Source: Desulfovibrio sp.
GTDB lineage: Bacteria > Desulfobacterota > Desulfovibrionia > Desulfovibrionales > Desulfovibrionaceae
Assembly: GCA_017396005.1 (NCBI GenBank)
Contig: JAFQNG010000093.1
Coordinates: forward strand, 1 to 64,000
DNA: 64,000 nucleotides
Direction of reading: 5' to 3'
Below, piece by piece: positions 9,970-17,656 of this stretch; position 1 is the stretch's first letter, and each line of letters begins with the position of its first letter. The translations under genes and the position numbers were made by a program. The notes under the pieces were generated by a model. It was not told the DNA's origin, ran no database searches, and saw nothing but the letters and a program-made list of their open reading frames with translations.

Positions 9970-11088
9970 CTAGCGGGCCAGCAGCACCCAGGCCGGGCCT
10001 GCCGCATCCAGATGGCTGGCCACATAGTTGGCCCGTTGCCCGCCGCCGCAAAAAATATCAATACGGTTGCGTTTGATGGCCCCGCCCACATCCTGGGCAA
10101 AGCCTATGCCGCGCAGAGCCTGTGTGCCGCCTTCTTCACGGGGGGCGTTGACGCCGTAGGCCACCACAGCGCCCAGCGGGATGAACTTACGGTCCGTGGC
10201 CAGAGAAAGCCACTCGTCCACCACCTGCCCCATGGCGCCGGTGGGGCCGCGATGCCCGAAACGAAAAAAGACGTAACTGGGGTTTTCATTGAGTATCTCG
10301 CGTACTCTGTGCGGATTATCTTTGAACCATTGCCGCTGCTCAAAAATATCGCCGCGTTTGAGCAGGCCTTTCTCACGCATGATACGGCCGGAACTCTTGT
10401 ATTTATGCCCGTTCTGCCCGGCATAGTTGACATAGGCCTGAGTGCCGTCATCAAAGATCAGTCGTCCAGAGCCCTGAATTTCCAGAAAGAAAACATCTAC
10501 CGGGTCAGCGGCCCAGGCCAGCTCCAGGCCACGGCCTGCCAGTATCTGTTTTTCTTCAATGGTGCGGCGGTCATAGTAGCGGCCCCGGCGCGCGCGAATA
10601 CGCTTCAGGTCAGGCGGAAGGGCATAGATGGCCTGGGTATAGCCTGGTTTGCGCGTGCGACTGGCCCTGATATACGGTTCGTAATAGCCGGAATACTGAA
10701 TGCCATTGGGCACAGCCACCCATTGGAATTCTCTGGTGAACAGCTCTGGCTCATTGTCCAGCCTGGGCAGCAGGGCCTGCAGACGGGTCAGTGTGCGGGC
10801 CAGGTCGCCCCAGCTGACCTTCAGCCCCGGCCTGTCTACAGCGATATCGTCCTGCGGCTTGCTGTTGACATAGCGCAAAGACTTGCGCACGGTAGGGGCC
10901 AGATCTTTCCAGCTGGTCAGCTCCTGATGGCGAGGGGCCAGATGGGCGGCAAAAAACGCAGCGCTTTCGCCCATGGCTACCGGCGGTGGGGGGGGCGTTG
11001 CGGCTTTCTGCCTGCCTGCACAGCCCGTCAGGGCCAGACCTGCCAGCAGCAGGGCTGCCAGCATGCACCAAGGAGCTTTCAAATGCAT
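9970..11088 (-). CDS. mltA: Membrane-bound lytic murein transglycosylase A
   Basis: 372 residues. The N-terminus is a lipoprotein signal, ending in lipobox LTGC (Cys about 23), so the enzyme is anchored to a membrane in the periplasm. MltA cleaves the beta-1,4 bond between MurNAc and GlcNAc with formation of the anhydro product. Recognisable blocks are [26 protein letters not shown] (3D-domain region), YVFFRFG..GPTGAMG and [19 protein letters not shown], where the Asp residues of the double-psi barrel include the catalytic one. Start ATG 11088 is chosen from the signal peptide; a much longer open frame upstream is antisense to the thioesterase gene. The start codon shares a palindrome with that divergent gene. 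Confidence 0.92.
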   Translation of the reverse strand: MHLKAPWCMLAALLLAGLALTGCAGRQKAATPPPPPVAMGESAAFFAAHLAPRHQELTSWKDLAPTVRKSLRYVNSKPQDDIAVDRPGLKVSWGDLARTLTRLQALLPRLDNEPELFTREFQWVAVPNGIQYSGYYEPYIRASRTRKPGYTQAIYALPPDLKRIRARRGRYYDRRTIEEKQILAGRGLELAWAADPVDVFFLEIQGSGRLIFDDGTQAYVNYAGQNGHKYKSSGRIMREKGLLKRGDIFEQRQWFKDNPHRVREILNENPSYVFFRFGHRGPTGAMGQVVDEWLSLATDRKFIPLGAVVAYGVNAPREEGGTQALRGIGFAQDVGGAIKRNRIDIFCGGGQRANYVASHLDAAGPAWVLLAR

Positions 11089-11538
11089 GATTTTCCTACC
11101 CCTGAAATATGGTTGCCCCATCGGGTGTCGTATGGTGAAACAGACACCATGGGCGTGCTTTACTATGCCGAATACCTGCACCTTTTTGAGCGTGCACGCA
11201 GTGCCTACATCCGCAGCCTGGGCATGAGCTATGCCGAGGTGGAGAGGCGGGGCATCATCCTGCCGGTGCGCGAGGCCCAGTGCCGTTACCGTTCTCCGGC
11301 GCGCTATGATGATCTGCTCTATGTTCGGGCAGCCATCAGCCAGTGGGGCCGGGCGTCCCTCCATTTTGTATATGAGATATGGAACGAGGACAAGACGCGC
11401 CTGCTGGCTCAGGGCATGACCCAGCATGCCATGGTCAACCAGCAGGGGAAGCCCGTACCTGTGCCGGACTGGTTTCGCCGACTTGGCGAGGGTGGTGCGG
11501 CAGACGCCCCGGCCCCACAGGAAGCACCCCGCCTGTAG
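11083..11538 (+). CDS. YbgC-like acyl-CoA thioesterase (hotdog fold)
   Basis: 151 residues of the 4-hydroxybenzoyl-CoA thioesterase/YbgC family. The active-site block is HRVSYGETDTMGVLYYAEYL, with the catalytic Asp in ETDTMG, followed by FERARSAYIRSLGMSYAEVE. In many proteobacteria YbgC is linked to tol-pal; here it is not next to tol. Start ATG 11083 has AGGAG 7 nt upstream and is the only start that keeps the active site. Its ATG and the mltA ATG lie on one ATGCAT palindrome (11083-11088), so the two genes overlap by 6 bp head to head. Confidence 0.9.
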   Translation: MHDFPTPEIWLPHRVSYGETDTMGVLYYAEYLHLFERARSAYIRSLGMSYAEVERRGIILPVREAQCRYRSPARYDDLLYVRAAISQWGRASLHFVYEIWNEDKTRLLAQGMTQHAMVNQQGKPVPVPDWFRRLGEGGAADAPAPQEAPRL

Positions 11539-11576
11539 ACAGAGCATGATGAAAATTTTTCTGAAAGGAGGAGGCA

Positions 11577-12806
11577 ATGGCTCTGCATGTCATCAATGAG
11601 GCCAGGCGCTGCCTGAACTGCAAAAAACCTCTTTGTCGCAAGGGCTGCCCCATCAGTACGGATATCCCGCAGATGATACGCCAGTTTCTGGATGGCCGTA
11701 TAGATGAGGCTGGCGAAATGCTCTTTGAAAACAACCCGCTTTCCGTTATCTGCTCTCTCGTGTGCGACCACGAAAAGCAGTGTGAGGGCAGTTGCATTCT
11801 GGGCAGAAAGGGCAGCCCTGTGCATATCAGCAGCATCGAGAATTATATTTCCGAGCGCTATCTGGACAAACTGCGGCCTGTCAGGCCACCCCGCAACGGG
11901 CGTGCCGCAGCCATCATCGGCACAGGCCCTGCAGGGCTGACCATTGCGGTCATTCTGGCTCAGCGGGGCTATGACGTGACACTTTTTGAATCCCATGACC
12001 GCATCGGCGGCGTCCTGCGCTATGGTATTCCGGCTTTTCGTCTGCCCAAGAGCATACTGGATGTCCTGCAGGAGCGCCTGCAGGAGCTTGGGGTGCGCAT
12101 TCGTCCCAACACGACCATTGGCGGTGCGCTGCGTACGGCAGATCTTTTCCGTGACGGCTACAGCTCGGTTTTCATCGGTACAGGGGTCTGGCGTCCCAAC
12201 AGTCTGGGCATCAGGGGAGAAAGCCTTGGCAATGTACATTTTGCCATTGATTACCTCTGTAATCCTGCAGTGTACGATCTGGGTGAGTGCGTCAGCGTCA
12301 TCGGGGCGGGCAATGCCGCCATTGACGCAGCACGTACGGCCCTGCGCCAGGGGGCGCGCAAGGTGACCATGTATGCGCGCAAGCCTGTACTGGCGGCCAG
12401 TCCGCGTGAAGTGGAATACGCCCGTATAGATGGTGTGGAGGTGCAGACCTGTGTGCGTCCTTTAGAAATAAGAAATGAGGGCGTTGTCTTCCGCCGCCTG
12501 GAATATGACGATGCAGGAAACATGCGCGAGGTGGAGGACAGCGACTGGCTGGAACCTTCTGATGCTGTGCTCATTGCCATAGGTCAGGGCCCCAAAGACA
12601 AGATCATTTCCACCTCCACGGGCATTGATGTCAACGAACGTGGCCTGGTTCTGACCGATGGGCAGGGGGCCACCACGCATCCCGGCATCTTTGCCTCAGG
12701 CGATGTGGTACGCGGTGCAAGAACTGTGGTGGAAGCCGTGCATTATTCCAAGGCCGTGGCTGATGCCATGGACAGCTATATGCAGGGACTGCCCCGGGAA
12801 GAATAA
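11577..12806 (+). CDS. GltD-like NAD(P)H:acceptor flavoprotein with Fe-S motifs
   Basis: 409 residues related to the glutamate synthase small subunit and NfnB-type flavoproteins. Cys motifs CLNCKKPLCRKGCP (11-24) and CSLVCDHEKQCEGSC (about 60-74) bind iron-sulfur clusters. FAD is bound by AAIIGTGPAGL (about 110) and NAD(P)H by SVIGAGNAAIDAA (about 240); IFASGDVVRGARTVVEAV is the conserved C-terminal FAD block. A strong AAGGAGGAGG site precedes the start. No glutamate synthase large subunit or NfnA partner is adjacent, so the electron acceptor is unknown. It is somewhat shorter than the roughly 470 residues of E. coli GltD. Confidence 0.85.
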   Translation: MALHVINEARRCLNCKKPLCRKGCPISTDIPQMIRQFLDGRIDEAGEMLFENNPLSVICSLVCDHEKQCEGSCILGRKGSPVHISSIENYISERYLDKLRPVRPPRNGRAAAIIGTGPAGLTIAVILAQRGYDVTLFESHDRIGGVLRYGIPAFRLPKSILDVLQERLQELGVRIRPNTTIGGALRTADLFRDGYSSVFIGTGVWRPNSLGIRGESLGNVHFAIDYLCNPAVYDLGECVSVIGAGNAAIDAARTALRQGARKVTMYARKPVLAASPREVEYARIDGVEVQTCVRPLEIRNEGVVFRRLEYDDAGNMREVEDSDWLEPSDAVLIAIGQGPKDKIISTSTGIDVNERGLVLTDGQGATTHPGIFASGDVVRGARTVVEAVHYSKAVADAMDSYMQGLPREE

Positions 12807-12858
12807 GGAAGAGCCCGCTGCTTCGGGTATGGTGTGCAGGGCGGTGCAGTACTGGCCG

Positions 12859-13383
12859 TCAGCGCCGCCCCTTGCCCGGTCTGCGTACCAGGCGGCGCTC
12901 CAGATGTTCCGGCCTGGGAGGCAGGCTATCTTTGCCGTGCAGATACTGATGCAGGGCGTGCATCAGGCCGGCCAGATCCTCAAAATGCTCTTCACGGCCA
13001 AAGCCGCGCAACAGCCAGCGGCTTTGGCCGTGCACGCTTTTGCGGCTGCCGCGCAACAGGGCTTCGCGCATATGCAGCTCAAGCCGCCAGTCACCGTCTG
13101 GCGTATGCAGCACAACGCCCCTGGCGTCTTCTGCAAGGGAAAAATCTGGCGGGTCTCCTGCCAGACGCAGCAGATCACGGACACCGGCATGCAGTATATG
13201 CAGATGCTCGGCCATGGAAATATTTTTTCGATCTTCTGCCAGCTGTCGTTCACCCTCGCGGATGCGTTCAAGGTACTGGGCGCGATCATCATCAAGAGTG
13301 GTGATCCCTTTTCGCATGATGCGCACCGAGTACATGAAGCCTGCCAGCAGCAGAACACCTGCCACGGCCCATACAAAAATCAT
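12859..13383 (-). CDS. Hypothetical single-pass membrane protein
   Basis: 174 residues, family not recognised. Residues 1-18 form one hydrophobic segment (FVWAVAGVLLLAGFMYSV), then a short charged coiled region (about 30-55), then a soluble domain ending in a strongly basic tail (RRLVRRPGKGRR). ATG 13383 has AAGGAG 8 nt before it. It converges on the GltD-like gene and diverges from the EF-G-like gene, so it is monocistronic. Confidence 0.7.
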   Translation of the reverse strand: MIFVWAVAGVLLLAGFMYSVRIMRKGITTLDDDRAQYLERIREGERQLAEDRKNISMAEHLHILHAGVRDLLRLAGDPPDFSLAEDARGVVLHTPDGDWRLELHMREALLRGSRKSVHGQSRWLLRGFGREEHFEDLAGLMHALHQYLHGKDSLPPRPEHLERRLVRRPGKGRR

Positions 13384-13586
13384 GGCTGCATCTCCTTGCC
13401 GTTCATTTCGGCATTGTGGCCCTCACTGTCAAGTGGCTGAAGGCTGGTCACAGGAATATCGTGGCTGAGACTTGCCCCTTCACGTGTTTTCTGCCAGAAT
13501 GTATTCTTGTTCTTACAGGCTTTCATCTGCATCGAACATCAGGCGCGGGCCTTACCCTCGCCATATCTCTACCAAGGGAGTCAACC

Positions 13587-15650
13587 ATGCCAACCCCACT
13601 GGAAATGCAACGCACCTTTGCTCTTGTCGGCACTGGCGGCTGCGGTAAAACTTCGCTGGCCGAGATGCTGCTCTTCAATGCCGGGGCCCTGACCCGCATG
13701 GGCGCCATAGAAGACGGCACCACATGCCTGGACTACGAGCCTGAAGAAGTGCGCCGCCGCGGTTCGGTGCAGCCGGCCTGCGCTACCTATACCTGGAACA
13801 AGAATCGCCATTTCCTGCTGGATATCCCCGGTGACGGCAATTTTACCGGTGATATGGAGTTTTTACTCAAGGGCGTGGACAGCGCCATCTTTGTGCTGGA
13901 CGCTGTGGACGGTGTACGCCCCCTGACCAAGAAATTCTGGAGCATGGTGCGCATGGCCGGTCTGCCTGCCATGATGGTCATCAATAAGCTGGACCGTGAC
14001 AGGGCAGACTTCAATATGGCCTATGACGGGCTGAGTGCTCTGGGCGTCAAACCCGTGGCTCTGCATCTGCCCATCCGTCAGGGTGACGCCTTTACAGGCG
14101 TGGCCGATGTGCTGGCCGGCAAGGCCTGGATGTTCGGCGACAACGGCAGCGTGAGCGAAGGTGAAATTCCTGCAGAGCTTCTGGATGATGTGCAGCTTCT
14201 GCATGATGTGACGGTAGAAAACATCGCCGAAAGCGATGAAGCCCTGATGGAAAAATATCTGGAAGAAGGCAGCCTTTCTCTGGAAGACCTGCAGACAGGC
14301 CTGCGCAAGGGTGTGCTCAATGGTGACCTGGTGCCGGTGCTGGTCTGCTCTGCTCTGGAAAACAAGGGCGGTAGGGCCATACTGGAAGCTGTGGAGGCCC
14401 TTCTGCCGTCGGCTCTTGACCGGCCCCCCCTGGTGGACGCCAACGGCGTTGAACGTGCTGCTGATCCTGACGCTCCTGTAGCCTGCTTTGTATTCAAGAC
14501 CCTGGCTGACCCCTTTGCCGGGCAGTTGTCTATTCTGCGGGTGCTCTCAGGCACCATCAGCGGTGATGTGAGCCTGCGGAATATGCGCAGTGAGGAAAAC
14601 GAACGCCTTGGCAGCCTGCTCTATCTGACAGGCAAGACACAGTCCCCCTGCAAGGAGGCCGTTGGCCCTGGTGCCATTGTTGCTGTGGCCAAGCTCAAGA
14701 ATACCCGTACGGGTGACAGTCTCTGTGATGAAAAGCAGCCCTTTGCGCTGAAGGCGCCTGCCCTGCCGCCACAGCTCATCACCTATGCCCTGGCCCCCAA
14801 GGAAAAGGGCGAAGAAGACAAGGTCTATGCGGCCATACAGCGCCTGCTGGATGAAGACATCACCCTCAAGCTGGGCCGGGACGAAGAAAGTGGCGACATT
14901 CTGCTTGCGGGCATGGGGCAGCTGCATATCGAACTGTCAGTGGAGAAGGCCAAGCGCCGCTTCAAGATCGACATCGTGCTCAAGACGCCCAAGGTGCCCT
15001 ATCGTGAAACTGTGCGCGGCAAGTGCCAGGTGCAGGGGCGGCATAAAAAACAGTCTGGCGGACGCGGGCAGTTTGGTGACTGCTGGATCGAAATGGAGGG
15101 CCTGCCGCGTGGGTCGGGCTATGTGTTTGAAGATGCCATCGTTGGGGGGGTTATCCCGCGTCAGTATATACCGGCCATCGACAAGGGTGTTCAGGAGGCG
15201 GCTGCCCGTGGCTTTTTGGCAGGCTGCCAGGTGGTGGACTTCCGTGTCAAGGTATACGACGGCAGCTACCACACTGTGGACTCTTCTGAAATGGCCTTCA
15301 AGGTGGCGGGTTCTCTGGCCTTCAAGAAAGCCATGGAAACCCTCAAGCCTGTTTTGCTGGAACCCATTGTCCTGCTGACGGTATCCATTCCTGACGAAAG
15401 CATGGGCGATGTCATTGGTGACTTGTCTTCCCGTCGCGGCAAGGTGCTGGGTTCTGACTCTCAGGGCGGTATTACAGAAATCAAGGCTCATGTACCCATG
15501 AGCGAAGTGCTGCGCTATGCTCCTGATCTGCGTTCCATGACCGGGGGGCAGGGCTTCTTCACCATGGAGTTTGACCATTATGAAGAAGCGCCGCAGCCTG
15601 TGGCCGACAAGGTCATTGCCGAGCATCAGGCGGCTCGTGGCGGCGAATAG
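13587..15650 (+). CDS. EF-G-like translational GTPase paralogue
   Basis: 687 residues covering the five EF-G domains. G1 is GTGGCGKTS (about 11-19), the region EDGTTCLDYEPEE is the switch I equivalent, and NKLD is G4. The G3 motif reads DIPGDGNF where canonical EF-G has DTPGHVDF, so the catalytic His is replaced by Asp. Such divergent EF-G-like proteins form a separate clade from the housekeeping fusA; their role is not settled, and they may act on a subset of ribosome states. Start ATG 13587 is preceded by AAGGGAG and gives the natural N-terminus; the open frame extends further upstream without support. No ribosomal genes are nearby. Confidence 0.88.
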   Translation: MPTPLEMQRTFALVGTGGCGKTSLAEMLLFNAGALTRMGAIEDGTTCLDYEPEEVRRRGSVQPACATYTWNKNRHFLLDIPGDGNFTGDMEFLLKGVDSAIFVLDAVDGVRPLTKKFWSMVRMAGLPAMMVINKLDRDRADFNMAYDGLSALGVKPVALHLPIRQGDAFTGVADVLAGKAWMFGDNGSVSEGEIPAELLDDVQLLHDVTVENIAESDEALMEKYLEEGSLSLEDLQTGLRKGVLNGDLVPVLVCSALENKGGRAILEAVEALLPSALDRPPLVDANGVERAADPDAPVACFVFKTLADPFAGQLSILRVLSGTISGDVSLRNMRSEENERLGSLLYLTGKTQSPCKEAVGPGAIVAVAKLKNTRTGDSLCDEKQPFALKAPALPPQLITYALAPKEKGEEDKVYAAIQRLLDEDITLKLGRDEESGDILLAGMGQLHIELSVEKAKRRFKIDIVLKTPKVPYRETVRGKCQVQGRHKKQSGGRGQFGDCWIEMEGLPRGSGYVFEDAIVGGVIPRQYIPAIDKGVQEAAARGFLAGCQVVDFRVKVYDGSYHTVDSSEMAFKVAGSLAFKKAMETLKPVLLEPIVLLTVSIPDESMGDVIGDLSSRRGKVLGSDSQGGITEIKAHVPMSEVLRYAPDLRSMTGGQGFFTMEFDHYEEAPQPVADKVIAEHQAARGGE

Positions 15651-15663
15651 TTTGAGCATTCAC

Positions 15664-15696
15664 GAAAAAAAGCCCCGGCAACGGGGCTTTTTTTTT
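15664..15696. terminator. Bidirectional intrinsic terminator
   Basis: AGCCCC (15671-15676) pairs with GGGGCT (15683-15688). An A-run precedes it and a T-run follows it, so it can stop transcription of the EF-G-like gene rightward and of the corrinoid-uptake operon leftward. Confidence 0.9.
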
Positions 15697-15952
15697 ATGC
15701 GCTCTTTTTTTCCAGTGCAGTTTTGATCTTCAACAGGATAAGAGGGTAGGACTCTGGCTGATGGGGAAACGTGCAGTTTGAGCAGTCCTTGAGTCCTGAT
15801 GTGGTTGCTGTAGGCGCTCCGCCGCAATCTTCCATCCAGTACAGCGGGCAGAAGCAGAACAGGCAGTTGAAAGAGTCTGCCGCTATGCCCGTATGACAGG
15901 GAAAATACCTGCAGGCATCATTGCGAAAAAATCTGGAGCTGTTTTGCATCAT
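15695..15952 (-). CDS. Cysteine-rich small-domain protein (PF04071-like)
   Basis: 85 residues with eight Cys arranged as ACRYFPC, FNCLFCFCPLY, DCGG and KDCSNCTFPH. This matches the cysteine-rich small domain (PF04071), likely a metal-binding fold, which is often found near cobalamin genes; its biochemical role is not established. It is the last gene of the riboswitch-controlled corrinoid operon, starting 12 bp after tonB, and the bidirectional terminator follows at once. The first or second Met may be used; AAGGAAG stands upstream. A role in metal or corrinoid handling is inferred from context only. Confidence 0.8.
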   Translation of the reverse strand: MMQNSSRFFRNDACRYFPCHTGIAADSFNCLFCFCPLYWMEDCGGAPTATTSGLKDCSNCTFPHQPESYPLILLKIKTALEKKSA

Positions 15953-15963
15953 GAATCTTCCTT

Positions 15964-16605
15964 TTACTGCAGTGAAAAACGTACAGGGATCATCACCGTA
16001 CCCTGTACGGCAATACCGGCACGCATGCCCGGTTGAAAGCGCCAGCGCCGTACAGTTTTCACAGCTGCTGCATCCAGCATGCGCCAGCCGCTGCTCTGAG
16101 CCACCTCCACAGTAATAACTCTGCCTTTTTCGTCCACATGTGCCCGCAGCCGCACAGTACCTTCCTGGCCGCGCTTTCTGGCCAGTTCAGGATAGACCGG
16201 TTTGGGATTGTCGTACACTGCCGAGGGGTGCGGTGATGTGGCCTGTGGTACAGCTACGTTCTGTCTGGTCGTTTTATCAGCAGGTACAGCCCTGGGTGCC
16301 CGGGCAGAGCGTTGTATTGTTTGAGGCGCTGTACGTTTTTGCAGCCTGGCTGGTGTTGTCTTTTGCGGGGCCGGTTCTGGCTCTGGTGCAGGTAGAGGCT
16401 GCTCTGGCAGAGCAGGCAGGGGAGGGGCAGAGACTGGCGCAAGGTCTATACTGATGCCCTGTTCTGTCGTGCTCATTGGGCTGGCAGCTGGCAACAGCCA
16501 GGGCATGCCAGCCAGGGCCAGGCCGTGCAGCAGAAGGGCGATGACAGTACTTGTTGCCAGTACCCTGCCTCGGGGATCTTTAACACATAAGGGGCGCATC
16601 TTCAT
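15964..16605 (-). CDS. tonB: TonB energy transducer
   Basis: 213 residues: one N-terminal membrane anchor (about 16-40), a long Pro-rich periplasmic spacer (about 50-130) and a C-terminal TonB domain containing PKPVYPELARKRGQEGTV and a final hydrophobic strand. TonB passes energy from ExbBD to outer-membrane receptors. The start overlaps the exbD stop (ATGA). Being in the same operon as a BtuB-like receptor, it probably serves corrinoid uptake, though TonB proteins can be shared. Confidence 0.9.
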   Translation of the reverse strand: MKMRPLCVKDPRGRVLATSTVIALLLHGLALAGMPWLLPAASPMSTTEQGISIDLAPVSAPPLPALPEQPLPAPEPEPAPQKTTPARLQKRTAPQTIQRSARAPRAVPADKTTRQNVAVPQATSPHPSAVYDNPKPVYPELARKRGQEGTVRLRAHVDEKGRVITVEVAQSSGWRMLDAAAVKTVRRWRFQPGMRAGIAVQGTVMIPVRFSLQ

Positions 16606-17018
16606 TTGCCATGCTGTGCCTGCAGCGATATGCGGCTGATGCCGGCTGCTTTCACGGCATCAAGAACCTGATACAGTCGTTGATATGCGAGGGTGTCTTC
16701 AGCAAAGATCTGCAGCGCGGGCTGGTCCTGCTTTTGTTCCTTAGCCTCAACCTCTGCTTGCCGCAATATATCGCCCAGTTTTTCCATGCTGACAGGAGTC
16801 TTATCCAGGAAAAGGCTGCCGTCTGCCTTGACGGTAAGGGCAAGTACACTGTGTTTTTCTATGCTGGCTGATGTGGAAGAGGGCAGCCTGATGGGCATGC
16901 CCCTGTGTACGGTCATCATCAGCATGGCATAGATGAAAAAGACCAGCAGCAGAAAAACCACATCCATGAGCGGCAGCATCTCAACCCTGGCTGTTCGACG
17001 TACCCTGCGCAGTCGCAT
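16602..17018 (-). CDS. exbD: ExbD/TolR-type motor protein
   Basis: 138 residues. The single membrane helix holds the essential Asp in MLPLMDVVFLLLVFFIYAM (about residue 19), which carries protons in the ExbB-ExbD motor. A periplasmic domain follows, with the usual DTLAYQRLYQVLDAVKAAGI block. It sits 5 bp after exbB and overlaps tonB. It is the ExbD of the corrinoid operon, distinct from the TolR copy at 31679-32113. Confidence 0.9.
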   Translation of the reverse strand: MRLRRVRRTARVEMLPLMDVVFLLLVFFIYAMLMMTVHRGMPIRLPSSTSASIEKHSVLALTVKADGSLFLDKTPVSMEKLGDILRQAEVEAKEQKQDQPALQIFAEDTLAYQRLYQVLDAVKAAGISRISLQAQHGK

Positions 17019-17023
17019 GTCTT

Positions 17024-17632
17024 TTACCCTCTGGCAGCGTGTGTATGTGCCAGAGCTTCATCCTGGGCCAGCTCAAGGCGTGTGGCATAGGCGTCCAGCC
17101 TGTCCTGCGCGGCATCTATGCGGGCATTGAAATAGTTGTAGGGAAAAACCGTGGCCACAGAGATGCTCAGGCCCGTGGCCGTGGTGATAAGGGCTTCGGC
17201 TATGCCGGACACCACGGCTGCAGGGTCTTCCACGCCGCTCTGTCCCAGCATGTCGAATGAGGTGATGATGCCGGTGACAGTGCCCAGAATACCCAGCATG
17301 GGGGCAATGGTGATGATGGTGTCCAGTACGGGCATGCCGCGCCGCATGTCTGCCAGGGCATCCAGGGCCACTACCTCCATGGCCTTGCCTGCTGACGGGG
17401 CGTGGGCCAGGCCTTGTGTGAGCATATGTGACACAAGGCTTGTATCATGGTCTCCGGCATGTTCTGCATCTGCTTGCCTTCCCTCCAGGAGATGGGCAAT
17501 ACGCTCCCTGTCGTCATCAAGATTCAGCCGCAGCCAGAAGTAAACGCGCTCCAGTATTACACTTAAGGAAACAACAGAGCATACGAGCAGGGGCCACATG
17601 ATCGGCCCGCCAGCCTGGAACAGATCCCACAT
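17024..17632 (-). CDS. exbB: ExbB/TolQ/MotA-type motor protein
   Basis: 202 residues with three membrane segments: about 10-28, then a pair after a cytoplasmic loop, including LDTIITIAPMLGILGTVTGII and ALITTATGLSISVATV. The TVTGII and GLSI blocks are typical of ExbB pentamers that conduct protons with ExbD. It is placed between the TonB-dependent receptor and exbD in the B12-responsive operon, so the operon encodes its own energising complex. Confidence 0.9.
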   Translation of the reverse strand: MWDLFQAGGPIMWPLLVCSVVSLSVILERVYFWLRLNLDDDRERIAHLLEGRQADAEHAGDHDTSLVSHMLTQGLAHAPSAGKAMEVVALDALADMRRGMPVLDTIITIAPMLGILGTVTGIITSFDMLGQSGVEDPAAVVSGIAEALITTATGLSISVATVFPYNYFNARIDAAQDRLDAYATRLELAQDEALAHTHAARG

Positions 17633-17656
17633 GATGACCCCTCCTCTGATAATGGG

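Noticed and set aside
9949..11082. Upstream extension of the thioesterase frame (529 codons in total)
   Set aside because: It runs antisense through mltA; the hotdog fold starts at ATG 11083, which has its own Shine-Dalgarno.
11089..11577. Upstream extension of the mltA frame
   Set aside because: It is antisense to the thioesterase; the lipoprotein signal peptide begins at ATG 11088.
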